Of a stretch of DNA of 64,000 bases, positions 1 to 7,739 are shown in pieces. How positions within the stretch are numbered: the first letter of the stretch is position 1; each line of letters starts with the position of its first letter. Made by a program: the position numbers and the translations under genes. The notes beneath the pieces are model-generated. The model had not been told where the DNA came from. It saw only the letters and a list, made by a program, of their open reading frames with translations, and did not search any database. The stretch spans positions 62,001-126,000 of the forward strand of contig CAJVZZ010000002.1 of the NCBI GenBank assembly GCA_913020435.1, given 5' to 3'. The stretch comes from an uncultured Flavobacteriales bacterium. GTDB lineage: Bacteria > Bacteroidota > Bacteroidia > Flavobacteriales_G > Salibacteraceae.

Positions 1-1
1 T

Positions 2-928
2 GGGGCCTATTTATTTCCGTTCATTCGACTACTAACCAATAAAAAAATCATTGTTTCCATTGATGGTATTGAATGGAAAAGAGACAAATGGAGTCGCTTA
101 GCTAAATGGTATTTATGGTGGGCTGAAAAAATGGCTGTTAGATATTCTCATCTTGATATCTCAGACAATGAATCCATTCAAGATTATACCGCAATACGTT
201 ACGGTACTTTAAGCAACATTATCGAATATGGAGCAGACCATGCTTCTAAAGTAAAAATTGCAAGAAGTGATATTAAAACCTATCCCTTTTTAGCAAAGCC
301 CTATGCATTTAAAGTGTGCCGAATCGAACCGGAAAACAACATTCATATAGTGCTCGATGCTTTTTCTCACTTATCGAAATACACTTTAGTTATGGTCGGA
401 AATTGGAATAATAGTGACTATGGAATAGAACTTAGAAGACGGTTTGGCAACTACAAAAACATCAATTTACTAAACCCAATTTACGATCAAATTCAACTCG
501 ACTTATTGCGCTCTAACTGTTTTCTGTATTTACATGGTCACAGCGCTGGTGGCACAAACCCTTCATTAGTAGAGGCAATGTATTTAAGCCTTCCCATTCT
601 ATCTTTTGGTGTTTCTTACAATAGAACTACAACAGACCATAAGGCATTCTACTTTGAAACTGGAGAAGACATTCAGCAGATTATAAAGACAACCAAATTG
701 GCAGATTTTAAAAAGCAAGGAAGGTTAATGAAAACCATAGCTGACAATAGGTATACTTGGAAAATAGTATGTGCAAAATATACTTTCCTAGTTAAAAAAG
801 CACTTGAAATTGACACTAAAAAATCGATTGAGCCTTCGGTAAAGTCAATAAATAAAAATATCCTAAGAAATATTGAACTAAACCACCTCACCCAGCAAAA
901 TCTACTCTTTCAAAATCCAGCATTATGA
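2..928 (+). CDS. Glycosyltransferase with DUF1972 N-terminus, 5'-truncated by window edge
   Basis: The reading frame is open from base 2, so the gene begins left of the window; an internal ATG at 131 is not the true start. The upstream codons give DGIEWKRDKWS, typical of the DUF1972 domain found at the N-terminus of WchF-like rhamnosyltransferases. The C-terminal half looks like a GT-B (group 1) glycosyltransferase: a CRIEPENN segment, then an HSAGGTNPSLVEAM donor-binding motif. It probably adds a sugar to the lipid-linked exopolysaccharide repeat at the cytoplasmic membrane face. It overlaps the next gene by four bases (ATGA), indicating one operon. The sugar donor cannot be told from sequence. 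Confidence 0.85.
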   Translation, partial: GAYLFPFIRLLTNKKIIVSIDGIEWKRDKWSRLAKWYLWWAEKMAVRYSHLDISDNESIQDYTAIRYGTLSNIIEYGADHASKVKIARSDIKTYPFLAKPYAFKVCRIEPENNIHIVLDAFSHLSKYTLVMVGNWNNSDYGIELRRRFGNYKNINLLNPIYDQIQLDLLRSNCFLYLHGHSAGGTNPSLVEAMYLSLPILSFGVSYNRTTTDHKAFYFETGEDIQQIIKTTKLADFKKQGRLMKTIADNRYTWKIVCAKYTFLVKKALEIDTKKSIEPSVKSINKNILRNIELNHLTQQNLLFQNPAL

Positions 929-2010
929 AATCACTGCTACTAGAATCTATCATTATTTTCATATCTTCATTTTTGGTTGCAAAAGCGACAATTCCTATAC
1001 TTTCTAAAAGAAGTATTTGGTTAGGATTGATTGACAAACCCAATGCTCGAAAAATTCACAAAAATCCAATTCCACTTATTGGCGGAATAGCAATTCTTAC
1101 TGGGGTTTTATTTGGCCTTATGCTCAGCCAAACAGCACAAGTATTAATAATAAATCATCTCGCAGCAGTTGGCAGCACTCTTGCCATATTCTTGATTGGT
1201 CTTTGGGATGACAGAAGCGCCTTATCACCAAAGATTAGATTGGTAATTCAATGCTCTGCAGCAATTGGAATAAGCCTTTCAGGCATTCGAATAGAATCAC
1301 TTTATGGCATCTTTGGAATAGAAATACTCCCTATTTATATGCAACATTTAATAACTATTGTAATCATTGCAGGAGTAACCAACGCTTTTAACCTTGTTGA
1401 TGGAATAGATGGTTTAGCAGGAAGCTTAGCCCTACTAAACGTTAGCATTTTAGCAATTCTATTTATCATTATCGGGAATTATGGTGCGGCATTTATTTTT
1501 ATTGCTTTTATTGGCGCGCTTATTCCTTTTCTAATGGCTAATAATCATCCGGCAAGAATCTTTATGGGTGATGGTGGATCGATGGTGTTAGGGTTCTTTA
1601 CTGCATTATCTGGAATCTATTTTATTCAGGAAAATACTATTCAGCAAACTGTTCCAGCAAGTTTATCCGTTTTACTTATTTCAGCAATCCTAATTATTCC
1701 TGTTGTAGATGCATTGCGTGTATTTATTGGTCGTTTTGCTAAAGGCAGCTCGATTTTCACACCAGACAAAAGTCACTTACATCATTTAATTCTATATTTT
1801 GGAATCAACCATTTCTTAGTAACTAATAGTATACTATTTATTGAACTATTAATCGTTGGATCTACCATTCTATTATTTCAATTCTACTCTATCACAGCTA
1901 TTTTCATTCTTCTATTTACAGGTCTGATTTTCATTACTAAGATTTTGAAAATCAATGCTTCACTTACCGAATGGCAACAAAAAATGAAAACATTGGAAAA
2001 AAGAAAATGA
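925..2010 (+). CDS. MraY/WecA-like undecaprenyl-phosphate glycosyl-1-phosphate transferase
   Basis: A 361-residue, very hydrophobic protein with about ten predicted membrane segments. It carries family motifs in the expected order: the Mg-binding D95-D96 pair in LWDDRSALSP, the NLVDGIDG motif (N153 region, D159, D162), FMGDGGS, and the HLHH motif near residues 284-287. This family transfers a sugar-1-phosphate, often GlcNAc-P, to undecaprenyl phosphate, the first step in making a lipid-linked polysaccharide. Its position in an exopolysaccharide locus, coupled by ATGA to a glycosyltransferase, argues for repeat-unit initiation rather than peptidoglycan synthesis (MraY). The exact sugar is unknown. 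Confidence 0.9.
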   Translation: MKSLLLESIIIFISSFLVAKATIPILSKRSIWLGLIDKPNARKIHKNPIPLIGGIAILTGVLFGLMLSQTAQVLIINHLAAVGSTLAIFLIGLWDDRSALSPKIRLVIQCSAAIGISLSGIRIESLYGIFGIEILPIYMQHLITIVIIAGVTNAFNLVDGIDGLAGSLALLNVSILAILFIIIGNYGAAFIFIAFIGALIPFLMANNHPARIFMGDGGSMVLGFFTALSGIYFIQENTIQQTVPASLSVLLISAILIIPVVDALRVFIGRFAKGSSIFTPDKSHLHHLILYFGINHFLVTNSILFIELLIVGSTILLFQFYSITAIFILLFTGLIFITKILKINASLTEWQQKMKTLEKRK

Positions 2011-2078
2011 CTATGATTATATCCAAATAATTTCCGATATTTGGAATAGTTCTAATTTTCGGAATAAATCCAATACAT

Positions 2079-3428
2079 ATGAGTGGATATAAAATATTTA
2101 TAGTTGAAGATGATCCTTGGTACGGCGAAATCTTAGAGTACCACCTGTCATTAAACGAGGATTATGAAGTTAGTTTATTTCAGAGTGGCAAAGCTTGTCA
2201 AAAAGAATTGCACCAACAACCTGACCTCATAACAATCGATTATTCATTAGGTGATATGAATGGACAAGAGCTATTTCAAAAGATTAGACAATGGAATCCC
2301 AATATCCCTGTCATAGTGATTAGCGGTCAACAAGAAATTGATGTCGCACTAGGTTTATTAAAATCAGGTGCTTTCGATTATATCATCAAAGATGATAACA
2401 CCAAAGAACTCCTATGGAATTCTGTATTGAGGGCTCAAGAGACCTCAAAGCTCAAACAGCAGGTTAGGAACTTAACTCAACAACTGGGCGAAAAGTATGA
2501 TTTCAAAAAATCGATTATTGGCAATAGTCAAGTTATGGAAAACACGTTTAAATTGATGACTAAAGCCATTGGAAGCCATATCAATGTATCTATATCTGGT
2601 GAAACTGGAACTGGAAAAGAAATCGTCGCTAAAGCCATTCATTTTAATAGTGATCGAAAGAAAAAACCCTTCGTTCCTGTAAACATGGCTTCGATTCCTT
2701 CTGAACTGGTCGAAAGTGAATTATTCGGCCATGAAAAGGGTTCCTTTACAGGAGCAATTGCAAGGAAAATCGGAAAGTTTGAAGAAGCTCAAGGCGGTAC
2801 TATTTTCTTAGATGAAATTGCCGAATTGGATATTGCAGCTCAAAGTAAATTGCTTCGTGTTTTACAAGAAAGGGAAGTTACACGAGTAGGTGGAAATGGA
2901 ACCGTTAAACTCAATGTTAGAGTAATTGCAGCTACCCATAAAAATCTTCAGGAAGAAGTCCAAAAAGGAACCTTTAGAGAAGATCTTTATTATCGTGTAA
3001 TTGGTCTGCCCATTGAATTACCTCCCCTTCGAGAACGTCAAGAGGATGTATTGCTTTTGGCAAAATTCTTCTTGGATGCTTTCTGTAAAGAAAGTAATTC
3101 AACAGCAATAAATATATCAGTGGAAGCTAAGAAAAAACTTATGTGCTATAATTATCCGGGAAACATTAGAGAGTTGAAGTCTATGATTGAACTAGCATCC
3201 GTAATGAGCGATGGAAAAACTATTGAATCTAATGATATAAATTATGGTTCAATTCGCGGAGATATGGCTTTCATGGCCATTGAAAAAAGCATGCGCGAAT
3301 ACAACTGCGAAATCATTAAATATTTCCTCAAGAAATACAACAATGATGTGCTTTTGGTCGCCAACAAATTAAATATAGGAAAATCAACTATTTACAAGAT
3401 GATTAAGGATAAGGAAATCAAAATTTAA
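2079..3428 (+). CDS. Sigma-54-dependent response regulator (NtrC family)
   Basis: A 449-residue transcription activator with three domains. The receiver (about 1-120) has phospho-acceptor D54. The AAA+ domain (about 145-375) has Walker A GETGTGKE at 174-181, a Walker B FLDEIAEL segment and the sigma-54 contact loop at 221-226, which reads GSFTGA instead of the usual GAFTGA. A short Fis-type helix-turn-helix ends the protein (VLLVANKLNIGKSTIYKMI). Known family role: phosphorylation drives ATP-dependent open-complex formation at sigma-54 promoters. It lies between exopolysaccharide genes and the hybrid kinase at 3974, its likely partner. Serine in the loop occurs in working family members, so activity is probably kept. 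Confidence 0.92.
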   Translation: MSGYKIFIVEDDPWYGEILEYHLSLNEDYEVSLFQSGKACQKELHQQPDLITIDYSLGDMNGQELFQKIRQWNPNIPVIVISGQQEIDVALGLLKSGAFDYIIKDDNTKELLWNSVLRAQETSKLKQQVRNLTQQLGEKYDFKKSIIGNSQVMENTFKLMTKAIGSHINVSISGETGTGKEIVAKAIHFNSDRKKKPFVPVNMASIPSELVESELFGHEKGSFTGAIARKIGKFEEAQGGTIFLDEIAELDIAAQSKLLRVLQEREVTRVGGNGTVKLNVRVIAATHKNLQEEVQKGTFREDLYYRVIGLPIELPPLRERQEDVLLLAKFFLDAFCKESNSTAINISVEAKKKLMCYNYPGNIRELKSMIELASVMSDGKTIESNDINYGSIRGDMAFMAIEKSMREYNCEIIKYFLKKYNNDVLLVANKLNIGKSTIYKMIKDKEIKI

Positions 3429-3434
3429 TACAAC

Positions 3435-3973
3435 ATGAAGGGAATAGTATTCACCAAGTTTTTAGAAATGCTTGAACACAAACGGCATTTAACTATGCTT
3501 ATTGACCTCTCAGTAACAAAGAAAAATATACAATTGAAGGATCACACCATTCTGTGGACATTAATGATCATGAAAAATTGATTAACTTGGTGATAGAATT
3601 GCATAAAAAAAACAGATATGCCAGTAGCAGATTTATTAGAAGTTTATGGAAAATATTTGTTCGGTAGATTAACTGGAGAACACTCTGAATTAGTGAAGGG
3701 CATTCACTCTAAATTTGACATGATGTTGAATATTGAACCCGCAATACATACTGAAGCTCGAAAGCTATATCAAGGTGCTAATCCACCGCGATTTGAAAGT
3801 AAAATGGTCTCTGAAAATGAAATGAAACTTACTATTCGCACAGAAGCATGGCGGATGTTGCAATAGGATTAATTAAAGGTTGCGCCGCATATTATAATGA
3901 AACAATTGAAGTTGAGACATTAAAAGTTACTGAAAACGTACAGCATACTGATTTTAGAATTACAAAAAAATAA
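3435..3973 (+). pseudogene. H-NOX (heme NO/O2-binding) sensor, frameshifted remnant
   Basis: The pieces align to an H-NOX domain but lie in alternating frames. MKGIVFTKFLEML starts at 3435. After a shift near 3522, EGSHHSVDINDHEKL follows in another frame. At the A8 run at 3605-3612 the frame returns to read PVADLLEVYGKYLFGR (3618-3866), and a last shift near 3850 gives ADVAIGLIKGCAAYY up to the stop at 3971-3973. The axial heme-ligand His survives (IHTEARKLY, codon 3747-3749) and so does PRF, but the Tyr-Ser-Arg propionate-binding motif is not recognisable. At least three single-base indels, mostly in homopolymers, break the gene. Intact H-NOX proteins bind NO and regulate a neighbouring kinase, and here the hybrid kinase starts at the very next base. 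Sequencing error is the alternative explanation. Confidence 0.8.
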
Positions 3974-6388
3974 TTGAGCACAGAAAACGACATATTTCAA
4001 CACGCCTTAAATCGCGAAAAAAAAGCAAGAAAGGCAGCCGAGCAAAAACTTAAAAAAAAGAGTTATGAGCTTTTTCTTGCCAATCAAGAATTACAACAAA
4101 ATAAAGATCGCTTCTTTAAAATGGTTGAATCGGCAAATGATATTATTTATCACGGAGATCGCAAGGGAACTTGCTTTTCCGCGAACGCTACTGCCATTGA
4201 AAAAATGGGTTATTCAATTGAAGAACTGAAAACTATGAACTTTACTGAATTTGTCCGAAAAGATAATGTTCAAGCAGTAACTCATTTTTACATGAACCAA
4301 TTGATGGAAAAAAAAACTGAAACTTATCTCGAGTTTCCAGTTGAATCTAAGTCTGGAGAAACCATTTGGTTGGGGCAAAATGTAGTTTTCGCATTTAACG
4401 ACAAAGGGCATTTCACAGGTGTATCTGTAGTTGCTAGAGACATTACCGAACAAAAAGAAAGGCTTACTACCATTCAACAAAGCGAAGAAAAATATCGAAA
4501 CATAATCTCCAATATGAACCTCGGGCTATTAGAGGTTGATATGAACGATCGTATCATTCAAACTAACCAAAGTTTTTGCGAAATGACAGGGTATTCTTCA
4601 GAAGAGCTCACTGGAAAGATAGCGTCTAGGATAATTCTAAAAGGAGAATATGCAGCTTTAATGACTGAAAAACATGCAGCTAGAAAGCGTGGTATTTCAG
4701 ATGCTTATGAAATTAAAGTAAAAGACAAATCAGGTAATGCACTATGGTGGCTTATAAGTGGAGGCCCTTTATACAATGACAAAAGAGAACAAACAGGCTC
4801 TTTAGGTATTCATCTTGATATTACCGACCAAAAGAAATTAGAAGCTGAACTAAACGAAGCAAAAGAAGATGCAGAATCTTCTAGTAGAGCTAAAGAAGTT
4901 TTCTTAGCCAACATGAGCCATGAAATTAGAACACCGATGAACGGGATTCTCGGAATGGCGAGGCAACTAGAAAAAAGTTACTTAAACAAAGACCAGCAAC
5001 TCTATATTACAACTATAATAACTGCAGCCGATCATTTAATGATAATTTTAAATGATATCTTAGATATTAGCAAGATCGAAGCAGGAAAATTACGAATAGA
5101 AAGAACAAATTTAAATATCCAAGATGTAGCTGACAGAACTAAAAATATTTTAAAAACTAAAGCTGAAGAAAAAGGATTGGTGTTTAATGTTTTCATTGAT
5201 AAGACAATAGCCAATTGCTTATCTGGAGACCCTACTCGTCTAAATCAAATATTTATCAATTTAGCAGGAAACTCAGTAAAATTTACTAACAAAGGATCTG
5301 TTACCCTAGAAAGTAAACTGATTAATGAAACCGTTACTAAACAATACATCGAATTTAATATTCGAGATACGGGAATTGGAATGTCTAGTGAATATGTCGA
5401 TAGAATATTCGATAAATTCTCACAGGAAGACAAAAGTATTGCTCGTAAATACGGAGGAACGGGTTTAGGGATGAGTATCTGTAAGCAGCTGGTAGGGCTA
5501 ATGGGCGGAGAGCTTATTATTGAAAGTCACAAAAACATTGGGACTTCTATTTCTTTTAAATTAGAATTCGAAAAGTTAGTAATGACCAGCAAAATCGATA
5601 AAAAAAATTACAAATATCATCCCAGGCAAATTCAAGAAAAAGTAAAAGACAAGAAAATTTTGATTGCCGAAGACAACGAAATGAATCAATTAGTAATATG
5701 TACTTCTTTGGATTTTATTGGCTTGCAATACGATATTGTGAATGATGGTACTGAAGCTGTTGATGCCATGCAAAAAAATGATTATGATTTGATTCTAATG
5801 GACATTAACATGCCTATTATGGATGGTATAGAGGCCACTAAAAAAATCAGAGAAAATCATATTCAAAAGATTCCGATTATCGCTTTAACGGCAAATGCAA
5901 TGGAAGGTGCTAGTAAAACATATCTAGAAGCAGGCATGAACGATTGCCTCACCAAACCTTTTGTGGAAGAAGAACTATTTGAAATTTTAGAGAAATGGAT
6001 CGGTGGACAGCGTCCAAAAAAAATAGTCCAAGCTAATCCTGTAGCTATTCAAACTGAACTCTACAACCTAGAAAAACTGGAAAAAATAAGTCGAGGAAGC
6101 AAACCCTTTATTGATAAAATGCTCAGGCTATTTGTTACTCGAATTCCAGAAGCCATTGAAGAAATAAATAGAGCTTATAAGATTAAAGACTTTGAAACCG
6201 TCCACAAGGTTGCGCATAGGATAAAACCTAATTTAAATGATCTCAACATTTTAGAAGCTAAAGAGCAAATTATTGAGATTGAAAAACGTGCTTTTAACAA
6301 AGAAGCTTCTGACGAATTAGAGCACCTCATTCAATCGGTCACTGCACGTATTTCTGAAGTAGTTTCAGAAATAGAAAAGTTACTTTAG
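3974..6388 (+). CDS. Hybrid histidine kinase, PAS-PAS-HisKA-HATPase-REC-HPt
   Basis: An 804-residue sensor kinase with no membrane segment, so probably cytosolic. The N-terminal coiled coil (about 8-45) is followed by two PAS domains (about 45-165 and 170-290), the H-box SHEIRTPMNG with H316, N-box NLAGNSVKFT, G1 DTGIGM, G2 GGTGLGMS, a receiver with D610 (LMDINMPIMDG), and a C-terminal HPt domain with H748 in AHRIKP. All phosphotransfer residues are present, so the phosphorelay appears intact. The start is a TTG directly after the H-NOX remnant's stop and in the same frame. Likely targets are the regulator at 2079 or the receiver protein at 6555. Cytosolic hybrid kinases beside H-NOX genes are known NO-response partners. 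Confidence 0.9.
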   Translation: MSTENDIFQHALNREKKARKAAEQKLKKKSYELFLANQELQQNKDRFFKMVESANDIIYHGDRKGTCFSANATAIEKMGYSIEELKTMNFTEFVRKDNVQAVTHFYMNQLMEKKTETYLEFPVESKSGETIWLGQNVVFAFNDKGHFTGVSVVARDITEQKERLTTIQQSEEKYRNIISNMNLGLLEVDMNDRIIQTNQSFCEMTGYSSEELTGKIASRIILKGEYAALMTEKHAARKRGISDAYEIKVKDKSGNALWWLISGGPLYNDKREQTGSLGIHLDITDQKKLEAELNEAKEDAESSSRAKEVFLANMSHEIRTPMNGILGMARQLEKSYLNKDQQLYITTIITAADHLMIILNDILDISKIEAGKLRIERTNLNIQDVADRTKNILKTKAEEKGLVFNVFIDKTIANCLSGDPTRLNQIFINLAGNSVKFTNKGSVTLESKLINETVTKQYIEFNIRDTGIGMSSEYVDRIFDKFSQEDKSIARKYGGTGLGMSICKQLVGLMGGELIIESHKNIGTSISFKLEFEKLVMTSKIDKKNYKYHPRQIQEKVKDKKILIAEDNEMNQLVICTSLDFIGLQYDIVNDGTEAVDAMQKNDYDLILMDINMPIMDGIEATKKIRENHIQKIPIIALTANAMEGASKTYLEAGMNDCLTKPFVEEELFEILEKWIGGQRPKKIVQANPVAIQTELYNLEKLEKISRGSKPFIDKMLRLFVTRIPEAIEEINRAYKIKDFETVHKVAHRIKPNLNDLNILEAKEQIIEIEKRAFNKEASDELEHLIQSVTARISEVVSEIEKLL

Positions 6389-6394
6389 ACTTCA

Positions 6395-6417
6395 GAATAG
6401 CTTTAAAACCGCTATTC
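6395..6417 (+). other. Short inverted repeat after the hybrid kinase gene
   Basis: GAATAGC and GCTATTC are separated by nine bases, seven bases after the kinase stop codon. This could fold as an RNA hairpin, but no T-run follows, so it is a poor intrinsic terminator. It may protect the 3' end or be incidental. Confidence 0.3.
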
Positions 6418-6554
6418 CACCTTATGGAAAACTCTTCCAAATTACAGATAATCAATTAAAACCAAAATATATAATCAACTAAAATACAGTGATTTAATAT
6501 CCATTATTTGACAGTGGCACATCAATCGTTTAAGTGTGTTCAAAACGAATAATA

Positions 6555-6998
6555 ATGGAACCAGAAAACTTTAAAGATCAAAAGGTATTTATAGTCGACG
6601 ACAACGAAATGACGGCTCTACTTTACGAACAGTTTATCCGAAACTTAGGCTTCGAAGAGGTTACCACTTTTAACGATGGCATGTCTTGTTTAAATGCTTT
6701 AATCGATGAACCAAAAATCATCTTCTTAGACCATGAAATGGGAACTATGGATGGTCTTGAGATTTTGAAAAAAATCAAACGATTTGATCCCGATATATAT
6801 GTAGTCTTTGTATCGGGGCAAGAAGAAATCGAAACCGCAACCAAGTCACTTAAGATTGGCGCTTTTGACTATATAGTAAAAGGTCCTGATAGCATTCAAA
6901 AAATTGAAACGGTGTTGATTAAAATCAGAAACGTACAAGAGATGCTTAAAACTAGAGATCCTGGTCCATTTCGAAAATTTCTCAGCCTGATTTTTTAA
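6555..6998 (+). CDS. Single-domain response regulator (receiver only)
   Basis: A 147-residue receiver protein without an output domain. It has the acidic pair in VDDNEM, phospho-acceptor D59 in IFLDHEMG, the conserved Ser of FVSGQ and the Lys of YIVKG. The ATG at 6555 was preferred over an in-frame GTG at 6534 because family homology begins just after it. Stand-alone receivers act as phosphate shuttles to HPt domains or as protein-protein switches. This one lies between the HPt-bearing hybrid kinase and the exopolysaccharide export genes, so it could be a phosphorelay intermediate or act directly on the export machinery (inference). Its receiver resembles that of the sigma-54 activator at 2079 (both contain a SGQ.EI...L..GAFDYI pattern), suggesting duplication. 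Confidence 0.88.
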   Translation: MEPENFKDQKVFIVDDNEMTALLYEQFIRNLGFEEVTTFNDGMSCLNALIDEPKIIFLDHEMGTMDGLEILKKIKRFDPDIYVVFVSGQEEIETATKSLKIGAFDYIVKGPDSIQKIETVLIKIRNVQEMLKTRDPGPFRKFLSLIF

Positions 6999-7008
6999 TA
7001 GACTTTCA

Positions 7009-7734
7009 ATGAAAACTCTATTTCAGATACTGTTTTGTGTTTTTGCACTTCAATCGTGTAAAAATCAACAGTTTATGATTTCTGAAACACCAGGTAATGT
7101 TGCCAAACTTATCAACACAAATAGTAGCTATGAGCATACTATTGCTATTGACGATAAAATAAGCGTGAGTATTTGGAACCACAGTGAATACAGCTTAGGC
7201 TCAATTTACAATGTGCATAACACCAACGAATCATATGGTAAGTGGATTTTAGTGGACAAAAACGGAAACATTCCTTTAGCAGAAATAGGAACAGTTACAA
7301 TTGCTGGATTGACTTGTAGTGAAGCAAAAATAAAACTGGAATCACTTTACAGTAAAAAACTAGTTGACCCAATAGTTGCTGTTCGTGTTTTAAACCGTGA
7401 GTTTACCATTTTAGGAGAAGTAACCTCTCCTGGCAATTATACGCTTGAAAAAGAACGTAATTCTATTAATGAAGCTTTAGGACAAGCAAACGGTTTTACT
7501 ACTTATTCAAATTTAAAAAAGGTACAGTTAATTAGAAAAGACACAACCTTTCTTATTGATTTTACGAAGATTCAGCAAAATGTATTGCACCGCATAAACA
7601 TTAAATCTGGTGATGTGATCGTAGTACCGGAAAAAAGAGCAAAACGAATCAATATAAACGCTCCAACAATGATTGCATTTTCAAGTGCTATTACAGCTAT
7701 TGTGTTGGTAATCTCAATAATGTCTCAACCTTAA
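7009..7734 (+). CDS. Wza-like polysaccharide export lipoprotein
   Basis: A 241-residue protein with a lipoprotein signal peptide (lipobox LQSC, lipidated Cys17), a polysaccharide-export domain (about 45-125, DDKISVSIWNH...) and an SLBB domain (about 125-205, FTILGEVTSPGNYTLE). A C-terminal hydrophobic segment (about 220-238) matches the short outer-membrane helix of Wza-type channels. It probably forms the outer-membrane exit pore for the polymer. It begins ten bases after the receiver gene and is followed five bases later by its inner-membrane partner, so all three are probably co-transcribed. Confidence 0.88.
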   Translation: MKTLFQILFCVFALQSCKNQQFMISETPGNVAKLINTNSSYEHTIAIDDKISVSIWNHSEYSLGSIYNVHNTNESYGKWILVDKNGNIPLAEIGTVTIAGLTCSEAKIKLESLYSKKLVDPIVAVRVLNREFTILGEVTSPGNYTLEKERNSINEALGQANGFTTYSNLKKVQLIRKDTTFLIDFTKIQQNVLHRINIKSGDVIVVPEKRAKRININAPTMIAFSSAITAIVLVISIMSQP

Positions 7735-7739
7735 TTATC

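Noticed and set aside
6515-6530. Possible sigma-54 promoter (TGGCAC then TCGTT) before the receiver gene
   Set aside because: The -24 element is good, but the -12 element lacks the essential GC doublet, so it is more likely chance.
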